In this document: piece after piece, positions 1 through 8,883 of the stretch
How positions within the stretch are numbered: position 1 is the first letter of the stretch
Layout: the number at the start of each line of letters is the position of its first letter
Assembly (NCBI RefSeq): GCF_014199935.1
Contig: NZ_JACHOP010000024.1
Location: 1-64,000 of the forward strand
Reading direction: 5' to 3'
DNA from: Methylorubrum rhodinum
GTDB lineage: Bacteria; Pseudomonadota; Alphaproteobacteria; Rhizobiales; Beijerinckiaceae
Length of the DNA: 64,000 nucleotides
Program-made: the position numbers and the translations under genes
Notes under the pieces: model-generated
Databases searched by the model: none
Told to the model about the DNA's origin: nothing
The model's input: only the letters and a program-made list of their open reading frames with translations

Positions 1-238
1 CATCACAGGCCGGACATATGGATGCAGGTCAGCGCAACCAGATCACCGCTCCAAACCTTGCGAGAAGGGGGCCGTCCACATATGGATTCCGGGTTTGCTT
101 ATCAGCGCCCCGGAATGACGGCGGAGGGTGTGACGACGGACCATGACATCGCACCGATCCACTTCTCGGCCCTTTGCCCGAACGTTCGACACGTCCTGAT
201 CCCCGGCGTAGGATCGACCCTCACGCGAGGAGGCGGTC
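1..238. other. Intergenic region with a dispersed-repeat fragment, no gene supported
   Basis: I see no convincing gene here; the open frames on both strands lack family resemblance and a ribosome-binding site. Positions 86-115 form a short inverted repeat (ATTCCGGG, 14-nt loop, CCCGGAAT). The sequence ATTCCGGGTTYGCTTRTCAG at 86-105 recurs at 7159-7178, so it belongs to a dispersed repeat. The end of the region supplies the Shine-Dalgarno-like GAGGAGG in front of the next gene. Confidence 0.5.
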
Positions 239-664
239 ATGGCGATGCACGTGCCGGCAATCGAGGCTTCCGTCACCGCGTCCCGGCTGCGCGTCGGGCC
301 CCGCGCCCTCCTCGTCGCCGCGACCTTTCTCGCCGCCGGGGCGGTGCTGGCGATCGATGACGGCGCGGCCAAGGCCTCGGTCGAGGCCGATCTCGCCCGC
401 GTGCTGCAATTCATGGCCGCGCTCAAGCTCGCCTTCGCGGCCTGTGCGCTGGGCGTCTCGTGGTGGCGGCTCGCCCGGCCGGCCGAGGGCTGGCGTGGCA
501 TCGCCTACGTCGCCGGCCCGCCGCTCTCGGTGGGCGGCGGGCTGCTGATGCTGTCGCTGGCCCATCCGGGGCTCGCCGCGATCGGCGTCCATGCCGGGCT
601 GGCGGCGGTGATCGCCGCCGCCCTGACCGACAAGGCCTTCTTCGCGGACCGGCAGAGGGCGTAG
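239..664 (+). CDS. Small multi-pass membrane protein, unknown function
   Basis: The product is 141 residues and I do not recognise a family. It has four hydrophobic stretches, roughly residues 23-42, 58-76, 88-106 and 112-128, so it is probably an inner-membrane protein with short loops and no obvious catalytic motif. The start at 239 is supported by GAGGAGG about 7 nt upstream; a second ATG lies two codons downstream. It is transcribed toward the chemotaxis receptor gene, whose stop lies only a few bases beyond, so the two are convergent. Codon use matches the GC-rich surroundings. Confidence 0.7.
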   Translation: MAMHVPAIEASVTASRLRVGPRALLVAATFLAAGAVLAIDDGAAKASVEADLARVLQFMAALKLAFAACALGVSWWRLARPAEGWRGIAYVAGPPLSVGGGLLMLSLAHPGLAAIGVHAGLAAVIAAALTDKAFFADRQRA

Positions 665-669
665 CCCGG

Positions 670-2340
670 TCAGGCGGCGCGCACGCGGGCGAGGAAGCCG
701 GCGACCTCGGCGTTGAGTTGCTCGGCCTGCCGCGACAGGGCGGCGGAGGCCGACAGCACGTGGCCCGCGGCGGTCCCCGTCTCCTCGGAGGCCTGGGCCA
801 CCTCGACGATGCTGCCCGTCACGGAAGCCGTGCCGCTCGCCGCCTGGGCGACGTTGCGGACGATCTCCTGGGTCGCGGCGCCCTGCTCTTCCACCGCGGC
901 TGCGATGCCGGTGCTCATGGTGTCGATCTCGCGGATGCGGCCGGAGATCGCGCCGATGGCGATCACCGCCTGATCGGTCGCGCCCTGGATCGCGCCGATC
1001 TGGCCCGAGATCTCGTCGGTCGCCCGCGCGGTCTGGCTGGCGAGTTCCTTCACCTCCGCGGCGACCACGGCGAAGCCCCGGCCGGCCTCGCCCGCGCGGG
1101 CCGCCTCGATCGTGGCATTGAGCGCCAGGAGATTGGTCTGGGCGGCGATGTTGGAGATCAGCCCGACCATGTCGCCGATCTTCGCCGAGCTGAGCTTGAG
1201 CGCCTGGACCAGGGCCGCCGTCCGGTCCGACTCGGCGACCGCGGTCTGGGCGAGCGCCGCCGAGGTGCCGACCTGTCGCCCGATCTCGTGCACGGAGGAG
1301 CCGAGTTCCTCGGCCGCCGCCGCCACGGTGTTGACGTTGGTCGCCGCCTCCTCGGCCGAGGCCGCCACGGAGGCCGAGCGGGACGCGGTCTGCCCGGCGC
1401 TGGCGGTCATCTGCTGCGCCGTGGCCTGAAGCTCGGTCGCCGAGGACGACACCATGCCGACGATGCCGCCCACCGCCCGCTCGAACCCGTCGGCCATCTG
1501 CCGCATGCCGGCCTTGCGCTGCTCCTCGGCCGAGGCGCGGGCCGCTTGCGTCTCCTCCTCCAGCCGGCGGGTGCGCAGGATGTTGTCCCGCGACGCCTCG
1601 ACCGCGCCCGCGATCGACCCGATCTCGTTGGTGAGGCCGGTGAACGGTACAGGCGCCTGCGCGTCGCCGGAGGCCAGCGCCCGCATCCGCGCGATCAGGC
1701 GGTCGAGCGGGCGGGTGAGGCCGACGACCACGAAGACGAGCCCGGCGAGTCCGACCGCGAGGGCGAGGCCGCCGAGCAGCGCGGTCAGCCAGAGGGCGGT
1801 GTCGTAGGTGCCGGCGGCGGCCTTCCGGGCGCGGTCGCCGCCCTCGATGTTGATCGCCGTGCCCTGGTCGAGGGTCTTCACCGATCCCTCGAAGCTGGTC
1901 CGCGACGCGGCGAACAACTCGCCCATCCGCTTCGCGTCGCCCGCGAGCGACGCCGCCAGGAGCTGGCTGCGGACGGCGAGGTAGTCGCCCCAGTTCTTGC
2001 GGAAGGTGGTCCAGGCGGCCCGCTCCTCCTCGCTCGCGATCAGCGGGACGTAGCGCGCGGCCACCGCCTCGGCCTCGGCGAGGCGCCCTTCGCCGGTCTT
2101 GACCAGTTCGGCATGGGGCTCGGTCGCCGTGGCGAAGCGGGCATCGATCAGCCGCAGGCGGGTGATCCGGTACTTGAGCTCGCCGAGTTCGCGCACGCTC
2201 GGCAGCCAGTTGTCCGAGAGGTCGACCGCGTTGGCGTTGACCGCGCGAAGCTGGGTCAGACCCAAGGTCCCCTGCGCCAGGATCGCGAGGGAAAGGCCGC
2301 CCACCAATCCGATGAGCGTGTGTTTGATCCGGACGTTCAC
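670..2340 (-). CDS. Methyl-accepting chemotaxis protein
   Basis: This is a transmembrane chemoreceptor of 556 residues that would signal to CheA/CheW. An N-terminal membrane segment (about 8-28) is followed by a periplasmic domain of four-helix-bundle type (about 30-185), a second membrane segment (about 188-212), a HAMP domain after it, and a long Ala/Ser/Glu-rich coiled-coil signalling domain (about 290-550). The conserved hairpin tip is clear: NIAAQTNLLALNATIEAARA followed by GEAGRGFAVVA-type sequence. No C-terminal CheR-docking pentapeptide is visible. The start used is GTG at 2340. The ligand cannot be predicted. No che genes are nearby, so it is an orphan receptor. Confidence 0.93.
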   Translation of the reverse strand: MNVRIKHTLIGLVGGLSLAILAQGTLGLTQLRAVNANAVDLSDNWLPSVRELGELKYRITRLRLIDARFATATEPHAELVKTGEGRLAEAEAVAARYVPLIASEEERAAWTTFRKNWGDYLAVRSQLLAASLAGDAKRMGELFAASRTSFEGSVKTLDQGTAINIEGGDRARKAAAGTYDTALWLTALLGGLALAVGLAGLVFVVVGLTRPLDRLIARMRALASGDAQAPVPFTGLTNEIGSIAGAVEASRDNILRTRRLEEETQAARASAEEQRKAGMRQMADGFERAVGGIVGMVSSSATELQATAQQMTASAGQTASRSASVAASAEEAATNVNTVAAAAEELGSSVHEIGRQVGTSAALAQTAVAESDRTAALVQALKLSSAKIGDMVGLISNIAAQTNLLALNATIEAARAGEAGRGFAVVAAEVKELASQTARATDEISGQIGAIQGATDQAVIAIGAISGRIREIDTMSTGIAAAVEEQGAATQEIVRNVAQAASGTASVTGSIVEVAQASEETGTAAGHVLSASAALSRQAEQLNAEVAGFLARVRAA

Positions 2341-2461
2341 GGCTTAAGCCCCCGATTTATCTTAGGATAATTCGGGACTCGGGTGAACGGACGGTAAAGG
2401 TCGCGCTTTCTTGGTCGGGCGCCGGGATGATTCCGGCGGTTTCGTTCGTGACGGTCCGCGG

Positions 2462-3355
2462 TCAGGCGCGGCGGGCGGCGCGCCACAGCCGCCAGATCTT
2501 GCGCCAGCGGGCGATCTCGACCGAGGTGTTGAGCGGGTCGTAGCCCGGCCGCTCCATCGCGGCGAGATAGGGCTCGACCAGGGCCGTCGGCAGGAAGGCG
2601 GCCCGCGCGGCGGGCGCGATGGTGGCGCGCGCCGCCTCGTGGGACGCGAGGTGACGGCGGGCGAGCGCACGCAGCTCGGCGCAGGCGCGCACGAGGCCGG
2701 GGCCGCCGCGGCCGGAGACGACGTCCTCGCGGGTGACGCCGTTCTGCCGCAGCAGGTCGCCCGGCAGGTAGACCTGTCCCTGGCGGGCGTGCCATGGCAG
2801 CGCCCGCAAGAGCCCGGTGATGCCGTAGGCGACGCCGGCATGGCCCGCGGCGGCCGCGCCGCCGGGTTCGGCCCCGTCGGCCAGCACCAGGGCGGAGAGG
2901 CGGATCAGCGCGGCGGCGGTCTCGCCGCAATAGCCCTCCAGATCGTTCACCCGCGGCATCGGATCGTCGTAGAGGTCGAACACGCGGGCATCGATCAGGT
3001 CGACGAAGGGCTGGCGCCCGAGGCGGCGGGCGACGATCGCGTCCTCCAAAGCCGCCGCGACGGGGTTGGCGCGCACGTCGCCCCGCGCCTCGCCCTGGAG
3101 CGCGTCGCGCCACCATTGCAGGCGGATTTCGCCCGCCATCGGATTGCCCGCGGCCTCGCGCACGCGGGCCACCGTGAGGTTGAAGGCCGAGAGCGCGAAC
3201 AGGTGCGGCCGGAAGGCGGCCGGGGCGAACAGGGTGGCGAAGTAGCGGTCGGGGTCGCCCTCGCGCACCAGCTCCTCGCAGTGGCGGAAGGCGAAGGCGA
3301 GGCCGCCGCTCTCGGGGGCGGGGCTCGGCGCGGTGCGGGTCTCGGGGCGCGTCAT
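2462..3355 (-). CDS. Squalene/phytoene synthase family protein
   Basis: The protein has 297 residues and the all-alpha trans-isoprenyl-diphosphate synthase head-to-head fold of the squalene/phytoene synthase family. It opens with FAFRHCEELVREGDPDRYFA, a typical N-terminus of this branch, and includes the LQWWRDAL segment. The second Asp-rich motif of true phytoene synthases (DxxxD) is weak here. Members linked to yajC-secDF in alphaproteobacteria are usually annotated only as family proteins, and some relate to NDUFAF6-type complex I assembly factors. It lies downstream of secF and the Mth938-like gene on the same strand, 109 bp away. A role in carotenoid or hopanoid synthesis is therefore possible but not shown. 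Confidence 0.75.
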   Translation of the reverse strand: MTRPETRTAPSPAPESGGLAFAFRHCEELVREGDPDRYFATLFAPAAFRPHLFALSAFNLTVARVREAAGNPMAGEIRLQWWRDALQGEARGDVRANPVAAALEDAIVARRLGRQPFVDLIDARVFDLYDDPMPRVNDLEGYCGETAAALIRLSALVLADGAEPGGAAAAGHAGVAYGITGLLRALPWHARQGQVYLPGDLLRQNGVTREDVVSGRGGPGLVRACAELRALARRHLASHEAARATIAPAARAAFLPTALVEPYLAAMERPGYDPLNTSVEIARWRKIWRLWRAARRA

Positions 3356-3464
3356 GGAGCGGGGCTCATGCGGCGTCGGGTGATATCAAGCGCCGCAAGC
3401 GGCGTGCCTTGAGAAAACGCCCCGGCGCGGCCGGTTCTCCCCAAGGCCGCGGCTTTCGGAGACA

Positions 3465-3851
3465 TTACGGCACGGCGATGAGCGCGGCCGCGACCTTGCG
3501 GTTCTCCGCGGCCAGGATGTTGTACGTGCGCGCCGCCGCCCCCGTCTGCATCGCGTCGAGGCCGATGCCCGCGGCCTTCAGGCGCTGCCGCAGGGGGTCG
3601 GGCAGGAACACGATGTCGGCGCCGGTGCCCACCAGCAGGAGTTCGATCGCCTCGCGCTCGGCGAGCACGGCGGCGAGGCTCGATGTCGTGATGGCGTCGG
3701 CCCGCTCCACCGCCCAGGCGTGGACGCCCGAGGGCAGCATCAGGATCGAGCCCCGGTGCGACATGTCGCCGAAGCGAAAACCCCCGTTGCCGTAGGCGTC
3801 GATCCCGTGGCGGCCGGGCAGGAAGCCGCCGGGGCTTAGGCTTCCGCTCAC
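3465..3851 (-). CDS. Mth938-like domain-containing protein
   Basis: The product is 128 residues and resembles the Mth938/NDUFAF3 (DUF498) family, small alpha/beta proteins whose mitochondrial relatives assist complex I assembly. The signature GNGGFRFGDMSHRGS near residue 22 and the later segment ELLLVGTGAD fit that family. The GTG start at 3851 overlaps the secF TGA stop (GTGA), showing translational coupling. The order yajC-secD-secF-Mth938-squalene-synthase-like is commonly seen in Hyphomicrobiales. The frame stays open upstream inside secF, but that part is a shadow of secF codons. Confidence 0.8.
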   Translation of the reverse strand: MSGSLSPGGFLPGRHGIDAYGNGGFRFGDMSHRGSILMLPSGVHAWAVERADAITTSSLAAVLAEREAIELLLVGTGADIVFLPDPLRQRLKAAGIGLDAMQTGAAARTYNILAAENRKVAAALIAVP

Positions 3852-4798
3852 TCCGCGGCCTGCGGCCGCGCCAGCCCGGTCTCGCGCTGGCCCGACTTCG
3901 CGCCCGACAGCGTCAGGCCGATATAGATCAGCGACGGCGTCGAGACGAAGATCGCCGAGTAGGTGCAGATCACGACGCCGGCGAGCATCACCACGGCGAA
4001 GCCCTTGATCGCCTCGCCGCCGAACAGCACCAGCGCCAGCAGCGACAGGAAGGCCGAGGTGCCGGTCATCACCGTGCGCGACATGGTGGAGTTGATCGAG
4101 AGGTTGAGCAGCTCGACCACCGGAATGGTCTTGTAGCGGCGCATCAGCTCGCGGGTGCGGTCGAACACCACCACGGTCTCGTTGAGCGAGTAGCCGACGA
4201 TGGTCAGGATCGCGGCGATCGAGGTCATGTTGAACTCGATCCGGGTGATGATGAAGACGCCCACCGTCAGCACGATGTCGTGCAGCGTGCCGACGATGGC
4301 GCCGAGCGCGAGCTCCCGCTCGAAGCGGAACCACAGGTAGAGCAAGACCGCGAGCACCGAGAGCACGACGCCGACGGTGCCGGACTGCACCAGCTCGCCC
4401 GAGACGCGTGGGCCCACGGTCTCGGTGCGGCGGAACTCGTAATGCGCGTCGAAGGCGGCGTGCGCCTTCTGCATCACCGTGGTCTGGCCCTGCTCGCCGG
4501 CCTGGAGGGGGAAGCGCACCAGCACCTGCCCCTCGCCGCCGAGTTCCTGCACCTCGGTCTCGCCGAAGCCGAAGCCGTTGGCGGTCTCGCGGATCTCGGC
4601 GACGTCGGCCTTCTGGCCGGCCTTGGCCTGCAGCTCGACCAGCGTGCCGCCCTTGAAGTCGATGCCGTAGTTGAGCCCCATGGTGAGGAACAGCACCACG
4701 GTCGCCACGGAGACGATCGCCGAGAGCGGGAAGGTGAAGCGCCGGAACCGCATGAAGTCGAAATGCGATTCGTCGGGCCAGAGGCGAAGCAGGCGCAT
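3848..4798 (-). CDS. secF: Protein translocase subunit SecF
   Basis: SecF is an inner-membrane RND-type subunit that, with SecD, uses the proton motive force to complete export of proteins through SecYEG. At 316 residues it has a normal length. After the first membrane segment (about 23-43) comes the family signature MGLNYGIDFKGGTLVE. A periplasmic P4-type domain follows, then five membrane segments containing TVGYSLNETVVVFDR-like sequence near residue 200. It follows secD by 85 bp, with a stem-loop in the gap, and its stop overlaps the next gene's start. Confidence 0.97.
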   Translation of the reverse strand: MRLLRLWPDESHFDFMRFRRFTFPLSAIVSVATVVLFLTMGLNYGIDFKGGTLVELQAKAGQKADVAEIRETANGFGFGETEVQELGGEGQVLVRFPLQAGEQGQTTVMQKAHAAFDAHYEFRRTETVGPRVSGELVQSGTVGVVLSVLAVLLYLWFRFERELALGAIVGTLHDIVLTVGVFIITRIEFNMTSIAAILTIVGYSLNETVVVFDRTRELMRRYKTIPVVELLNLSINSTMSRTVMTGTSAFLSLLALVLFGGEAIKGFAVVMLAGVVICTYSAIFVSTPSLIYIGLTLSGAKSGQRETGLARPQAAE

Positions 4799-4823
4799 GG
4801 TCGGTCTCGAAGCGTGAGGAGCG

Positions 4824-4858
4824 GGCGGGCTCCTTCGAAAGAAGCGCGAAGGCCCGCC
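4824..4858 (-). other. Stem-loop in the secD-secF spacer
   Basis: GGCGGGCTCCTTCG at 4824-4837 pairs with CGAAGGCCCGCC at 4847-4858, leaving a two-base bulge. It lies between the secD stop and the secF start. There is no U-run, so it is more likely an RNA-processing or translation-tuning structure than a terminator. This is an inference from base pairing only. Confidence 0.35.
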
Positions 4859-4883
4859 GCGGGGGCGGCGGGCGAGCGGGGTT

Positions 4884-6488
4884 TTAGAACGGCAGGGCCT
4901 TGGGCCGGGCCCAACGATACCACAGCGCGATCATCATGCGGGTCAGCGTCACCGCCGTGATGACGGTCGTCAGGATGCCGAGGATGAACACCACGGCGAA
5001 CCCCTTCACCGGGCCGGAGCCCATGAAGAACAGGATGATGGCGGCGATCGCCATGGTCGAGTTCGAATCGATGATGGTGGCGAAGGCCCGGTCGAAGCCC
5101 GCCTGGAGCGCCGAGACCAGCGAGCGGCCGGCGCGGGCCTCCTCGCGCATGCGCTCGTAGATCAGCACGTTGGAATCGACCGCGGTGCCGATGGTGAGCA
5201 CGATGCCGGCGATGCCGGGCAGCGTCATCGTCGCCTCCAGCACCGACATCAGGCCGAGGATGAGGCCGACGTGGACGATCAGCGCGATGTTGGCGATGAA
5301 GCCGAACGTGCCGTAGGTCAGGAACATGAAGGCGATCACGAGGATCGCGGCCACGCCGGTGGCGAGCTTGCCGGCCTCGATCGAGTCGCGGCCGAGGCCG
5401 GGGCCGACCACGCGGCGCTCGACCACGATGAACTTGGCCGGCAGGGCGCCGGCCCGCAGCAGCACCGAGAGGTCGTTGGCCTGCTGGACCGTGAAGTTGC
5501 CGGTGATCTGGCCCGAGCCGCCGGTGATGGCCGAGCGGATCACGGGGGCCGACTGAACCACGCCGTCGAGCACGATCGCCATGCGCCGCCCGACGTTCTC
5601 CGAGGTCGCCTGACCGAATTTCTGGGCACCCTTCAGGTTGAACTTGAAGCTCACCATCGGCTCGTTGGTCTGCGTGTCGAAGGCGGGCTGCGCGTCGGTC
5701 AACTCGCTGCCGTCGGCCATCACGCGTCGCTCGACCGGCACCTTGGCGCCGCCCTCGTCCTTGTTGGGCAGGAGGTCGACGTCGCCGGACGGCGAGTCCG
5801 CGAGCATGCGGAATTCGAGCTTGGCGGTGGAGCCGAGCAGCGCCTCCAGACGCTGTGGGTCCTGCAGGCCCGGCACCTGGATCAGGATGCGGTCGGCGCC
5901 CTGCTGCTGGATCGAGGGCTCCAGCGTGCCGGTGGAGTCGAGGCGGCGGCGGATGACCTCGATGCCCTGGGTCACGGCCTTGCGCGTGCGTTCGTTGAGG
6001 CCGGCATCGGTGAAGGAAAGCTGGATCAGCCCGTCGGGCTGCTCGGCGATGTCGAGCGTGCTCCCGCCGCCGGGGCCGACCAGCGCGTTCTGGATCGGCT
6101 GGGACAGTTCGCGCAGCTTCGGCAGCACCTTGGCGCGTCCTGCCGCGTCCGGAATGCGCACCTGAACGCCGCGCTTCAGCGTCTGAATGCCGCCCTCGGA
6201 CCGCACGCCCTCCCGTTGGAGGACGCCACGGACCTCGTCGCGCAGACCCTTCACCATCCCGCCGACGAGGTCGTTCTGGTCGACTTCCAGGAGGAGCTGC
6301 GAGCCGCCCTGGAGGTCGAGGCCGAGCACGATCGCCCGCGTCGGCACCATCCACTGGATCGCCTTCGGCAGCGCGTTGACGAAGCCGTCGCGCTGCTCCT
6401 TCGAGAAGAAGCTCGGAACCGCGAGGCTCAGGCCGATCAGGATGATGGCCAGGGTCGCGAAAATCTTGGATCTCGAGAAGCGCAGCAT
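4884..6488 (-). CDS. secD: Protein translocase subunit SecD
   Basis: SecD is the larger partner of SecF in the SecDF export motor. The 534-residue product has an N-terminal membrane segment (about 8-25), the motif LGLDLQGGSQLLLEVD, a large periplasmic P1 domain, and a C-terminal half with five membrane segments. The second half contains GLGRDSIEAGKLA and the conserved TIGTAVDSNVLIYERMREE segment. Length and motif order are those of a complete alphaproteobacterial SecD. It sits 64 bp downstream of yajC on the same strand and most likely shares its transcript. Confidence 0.97.
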   Translation of the reverse strand: MLRFSRSKIFATLAIILIGLSLAVPSFFSKEQRDGFVNALPKAIQWMVPTRAIVLGLDLQGGSQLLLEVDQNDLVGGMVKGLRDEVRGVLQREGVRSEGGIQTLKRGVQVRIPDAAGRAKVLPKLRELSQPIQNALVGPGGGSTLDIAEQPDGLIQLSFTDAGLNERTRKAVTQGIEVIRRRLDSTGTLEPSIQQQGADRILIQVPGLQDPQRLEALLGSTAKLEFRMLADSPSGDVDLLPNKDEGGAKVPVERRVMADGSELTDAQPAFDTQTNEPMVSFKFNLKGAQKFGQATSENVGRRMAIVLDGVVQSAPVIRSAITGGSGQITGNFTVQQANDLSVLLRAGALPAKFIVVERRVVGPGLGRDSIEAGKLATGVAAILVIAFMFLTYGTFGFIANIALIVHVGLILGLMSVLEATMTLPGIAGIVLTIGTAVDSNVLIYERMREEARAGRSLVSALQAGFDRAFATIIDSNSTMAIAAIILFFMGSGPVKGFAVVFILGILTTVITAVTLTRMMIALWYRWARPKALPF

Positions 6489-6552
6489 CCGCCCGTTCCG
6501 AATTTTTTGTCGTTGGCGTCGGGCCGTTGACCCGACGCTTTCACGCGATGCT

Positions 6553-6885
6553 TCAGGACGCCTTGACGGGCGCGCCCTTGACGCGGACCTCCGAGACCAT
6601 CGAGCGCACCACCCGCACGCGGACGTTGGGGGCGATCTCGACCTCGATCTCGTTGGCGTCGTCCATCACCTTGGTGACGCGGCCGACGAGGCCGCCGGTC
6701 GTCACGACGGTGTCCTCGCGACGCAGGTTCTTGACCATGCTCTGGTGGTCCTTGAGCCGGCGCTGCTGCGGGCGCAGGATCAGGAAGTACATGATCACGA
6801 AGATCAGGACGAAGGGGACGAACTGCAACGCGACATCCGCGCCGCTCGCGGCTCCAGTTGCTTGCGCGAAGGCGGGGGTGATCAC
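6553..6885 (-). CDS. yajC: Preprotein translocase subunit YajC
   Basis: YajC is a small single-pass membrane protein that associates with SecDF. The product is 110 residues. It has a hydrophobic helix at about 22-40 followed by the signature YFLILRPQQRRLKDHQ, and a cytoplasmic domain with TVVTTGGLVGRVTKV. The start is GTG at 6885. It heads the yajC-secD-secF operon; the promoter should lie in the GC-rich gap between this start and about 7200, although I cannot identify -35/-10 boxes with confidence. Confidence 0.95.
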   Translation of the reverse strand: MITPAFAQATGAASGADVALQFVPFVLIFVIMYFLILRPQQRRLKDHQSMVKNLRREDTVVTTGGLVGRVTKVMDDANEIEVEIAPNVRVRVVRSMVSEVRVKGAPVKAS

Positions 6886-7240
6886 GCGGTCGAACTCCTG
6901 AAACGGGGATGGGCCCGCGCGCCGGAGGGGCGGGCCTTCGCGAGACGACGGGCCTGTCGAAAAGCGCGCGGACTATAGCCACGGGCGATTCGAAAGCAAC
7001 GGCGCGCGGCGCGCGTCCTTGGCCTCGAAGCCGGTCGAAGCGATTGGCCTCCCACCTCACCCGCCTTCGCGGTCATTCCGGGAGGCGGAGCGGAACCCGG
7101 ACCCGGAGGGGCGCAATCCACCCGTGATGCGGGGCCATACCAAGCGATGCCGTCGTAGATTCCGGGTTCGCTTGTCAGTGAACCGTCCCGGGTTTTCCGG
7201 AGGCCGCTCGGCTTGGCTCAAGCGTATGGGTGCGGTGGCG
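6886..7240. other. Intergenic region with dispersed-repeat fragments
   Basis: This stretch of about 350 bp separates yajC from the radical SAM gene, both on the minus strand. I see no gene. It contains GGCCCGC/GCGGGCC-type inverted sequence at about 6911-6935 and the dispersed repeat ATTCCGGGTTYGCTTRTCAG at 7159-7178, also present near the start of the window. It probably carries the yajC promoter and the 3' end of the upstream transcript. Confidence 0.4.
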
Positions 7241-8746
7241 TCAGGCGGCCCCGCGCTTGGCGCCGACCGCCAGCGCGTTCTCGTCCGCCTGCCCAGTGCC
7301 CCAGAACCGCGCGACGCTCGGGCCCTCGCGCACCAGCGGGTCGCGGAACCACGAGACGACCTCGTGCCGCCACACCCGGCGGCCCATGCGGGTGTACCAG
7401 CGCATGGCATGGGAGAGCCGCGGGTCTCGGTTGAGATAGAGGCGCGCGAGCGCCTTCGGCCGGGCCTGGAGGATCACCTCGATCAGCTTGAACCAGAGCA
7501 GCACCCGCCAGGGCGGCATGTGGCGGGTGGCGAGCACCTGATGCTTGTAGTCCCAACGCCGCCGGTCGGTCTGGATCACCTGGCGCTCCTCGACGGTGCG
7601 GAAATACGGCGTCCAGCGGTGGGGCGTGACGTAGAGCATCTGGATCTGGTCGGGATCGTAGGCGAGGAGCTGCCGCAGGCCGCGCCAGTAATCGCGGTCG
7701 CGCTCCTCCTCGAAGCCGACCACCCAGGTCGCCATCGAAAGGATGCCGTTCTGCCGCAGCAGGCGGATCGCCTCGCGGTCGGTCGTGGTGGTGGCGCCCT
7801 TCCGGATCAGGGCGAGGGTCGCCGCGTCGGTGCTCTCGAGCCCGAGCAGGAAGCGCTCCCAGCCGGCACGCTTGTAGAGCGGCAGGATGTCGGCATCGCG
7901 CACGATGTCGTCGGCCCGTGTCGATCCGACGAGGATCAGGTCGACGTCTTCCGCGATCAGCGCGTCGAGGAAGGCGCGCCAGACCTTCTTCGAGACCGTC
8001 GGGTTCTCGTCGGCGAAGTTGATCACCCGCACCCCGTGCTCGCGGTGGAGCCGGGCGAGTTCCCTCGCGAAGCGCACCGGATCGCGATGGCGCCAGCGGG
8101 TCCAGAAGCCGCGCTGGCCGCAATAGGTGCAAGGGTGCGGGCAGCCGCGGGAGAACTGCACGACGACCGCGCGCAGGCCGCCCCAGTAACTGTAGCGGGC
8201 GTGATCGATCAGCTCCCAGCCGACCCGGTAGGCATCGAGGTCCCGGATCGGGGGAGCCGGCGGCGTCTCCCGGATCGCGCCGCCGTCGCGGAAGACGAGG
8301 CCGGGGATGGCACCGAGCGGCCGGCCCGCCGCGAGCGCGGCCATGAGCCGGCGGGCGGTCTCCTCGCCCTCCCCGCGCACGATGGCGCCGACATGCGGCT
8401 CGGCCTCCAGGATGTCGCGCGCATGGTAGGTCGGGAAGACCCCGCCGTAGACGATTGTTGCACCCGGCAGCGCTTGGGCGACGCGCGCCGACACCTCGGC
8501 GATGACCGGATGGCCCGAGGTGGAGCCGGAATGGCCGAACAGCACCGCCTCGGGCGCGGCCGCCACGATCCGCGCGACGAGCTCGGCGAGCGGCATGGGG
8601 CCGAACTCGCCGTCGACCAGGGAGACGGTGTGGCCGTCGTCGATCAGCGGCCCGCCGATGGCGAGCAGCCCGAGCGGCGGCAGGTGATCGTCGGGAATCC
8701 GGCTGCCGATCGCTGGATGCGGCACGTTCACGAGCAGGATTTTCAT
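7241..8746 (-). CDS. B12-binding-domain radical SAM protein, BchE-like
   Basis: The product is 501 residues. An N-terminal cobalamin-binding-type Rossmann domain (about 1-140, with PDDHLPPLGLLAIGG) precedes a radical SAM core. The Fe-S cysteines C202, C206 and C209 form CxxxCxxC inside SRGCPHPCTYCGQ. The core and C-terminus (FADENPTVSKKVWRAFLDAL and the later TPYF region) resemble anaerobic Mg-protoporphyrin IX monomethyl ester cyclase BchE. The N-terminus differs from classical BchE, so the substrate is uncertain, and no other bch gene is in the window. ATG at 8746 is chosen over an earlier in-frame start because GGGAG lies 6 nt upstream and the family N-terminus begins there. Confidence 0.75.
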   Translation of the reverse strand: MKILLVNVPHPAIGSRIPDDHLPPLGLLAIGGPLIDDGHTVSLVDGEFGPMPLAELVARIVAAAPEAVLFGHSGSTSGHPVIAEVSARVAQALPGATIVYGGVFPTYHARDILEAEPHVGAIVRGEGEETARRLMAALAAGRPLGAIPGLVFRDGGAIRETPPAPPIRDLDAYRVGWELIDHARYSYWGGLRAVVVQFSRGCPHPCTYCGQRGFWTRWRHRDPVRFARELARLHREHGVRVINFADENPTVSKKVWRAFLDALIAEDVDLILVGSTRADDIVRDADILPLYKRAGWERFLLGLESTDAATLALIRKGATTTTDREAIRLLRQNGILSMATWVVGFEEERDRDYWRGLRQLLAYDPDQIQMLYVTPHRWTPYFRTVEERQVIQTDRRRWDYKHQVLATRHMPPWRVLLWFKLIEVILQARPKALARLYLNRDPRLSHAMRWYTRMGRRVWRHEVVSWFRDPLVREGPSVARFWGTGQADENALAVGAKRGAA

Positions 8747-8883
8747 GGGGGGCTCCCGATGGGAGGGCGTGTGGAGCGGTCGCGGCTTGCTGATCGGCAC
8801 TGAGGCAGCAGAAAGTCGTTCTGATTTCCTGTATTATTAAAATTAAATCGCCCTATTTATCACAGTTTGTATTTCATATTGAT

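Noticed and set aside
460..2370. Open frame opposite the chemotaxis receptor
   Set aside because: Shadow of the receptor gene; repetitive Arg/Gly-rich sequence without domains.
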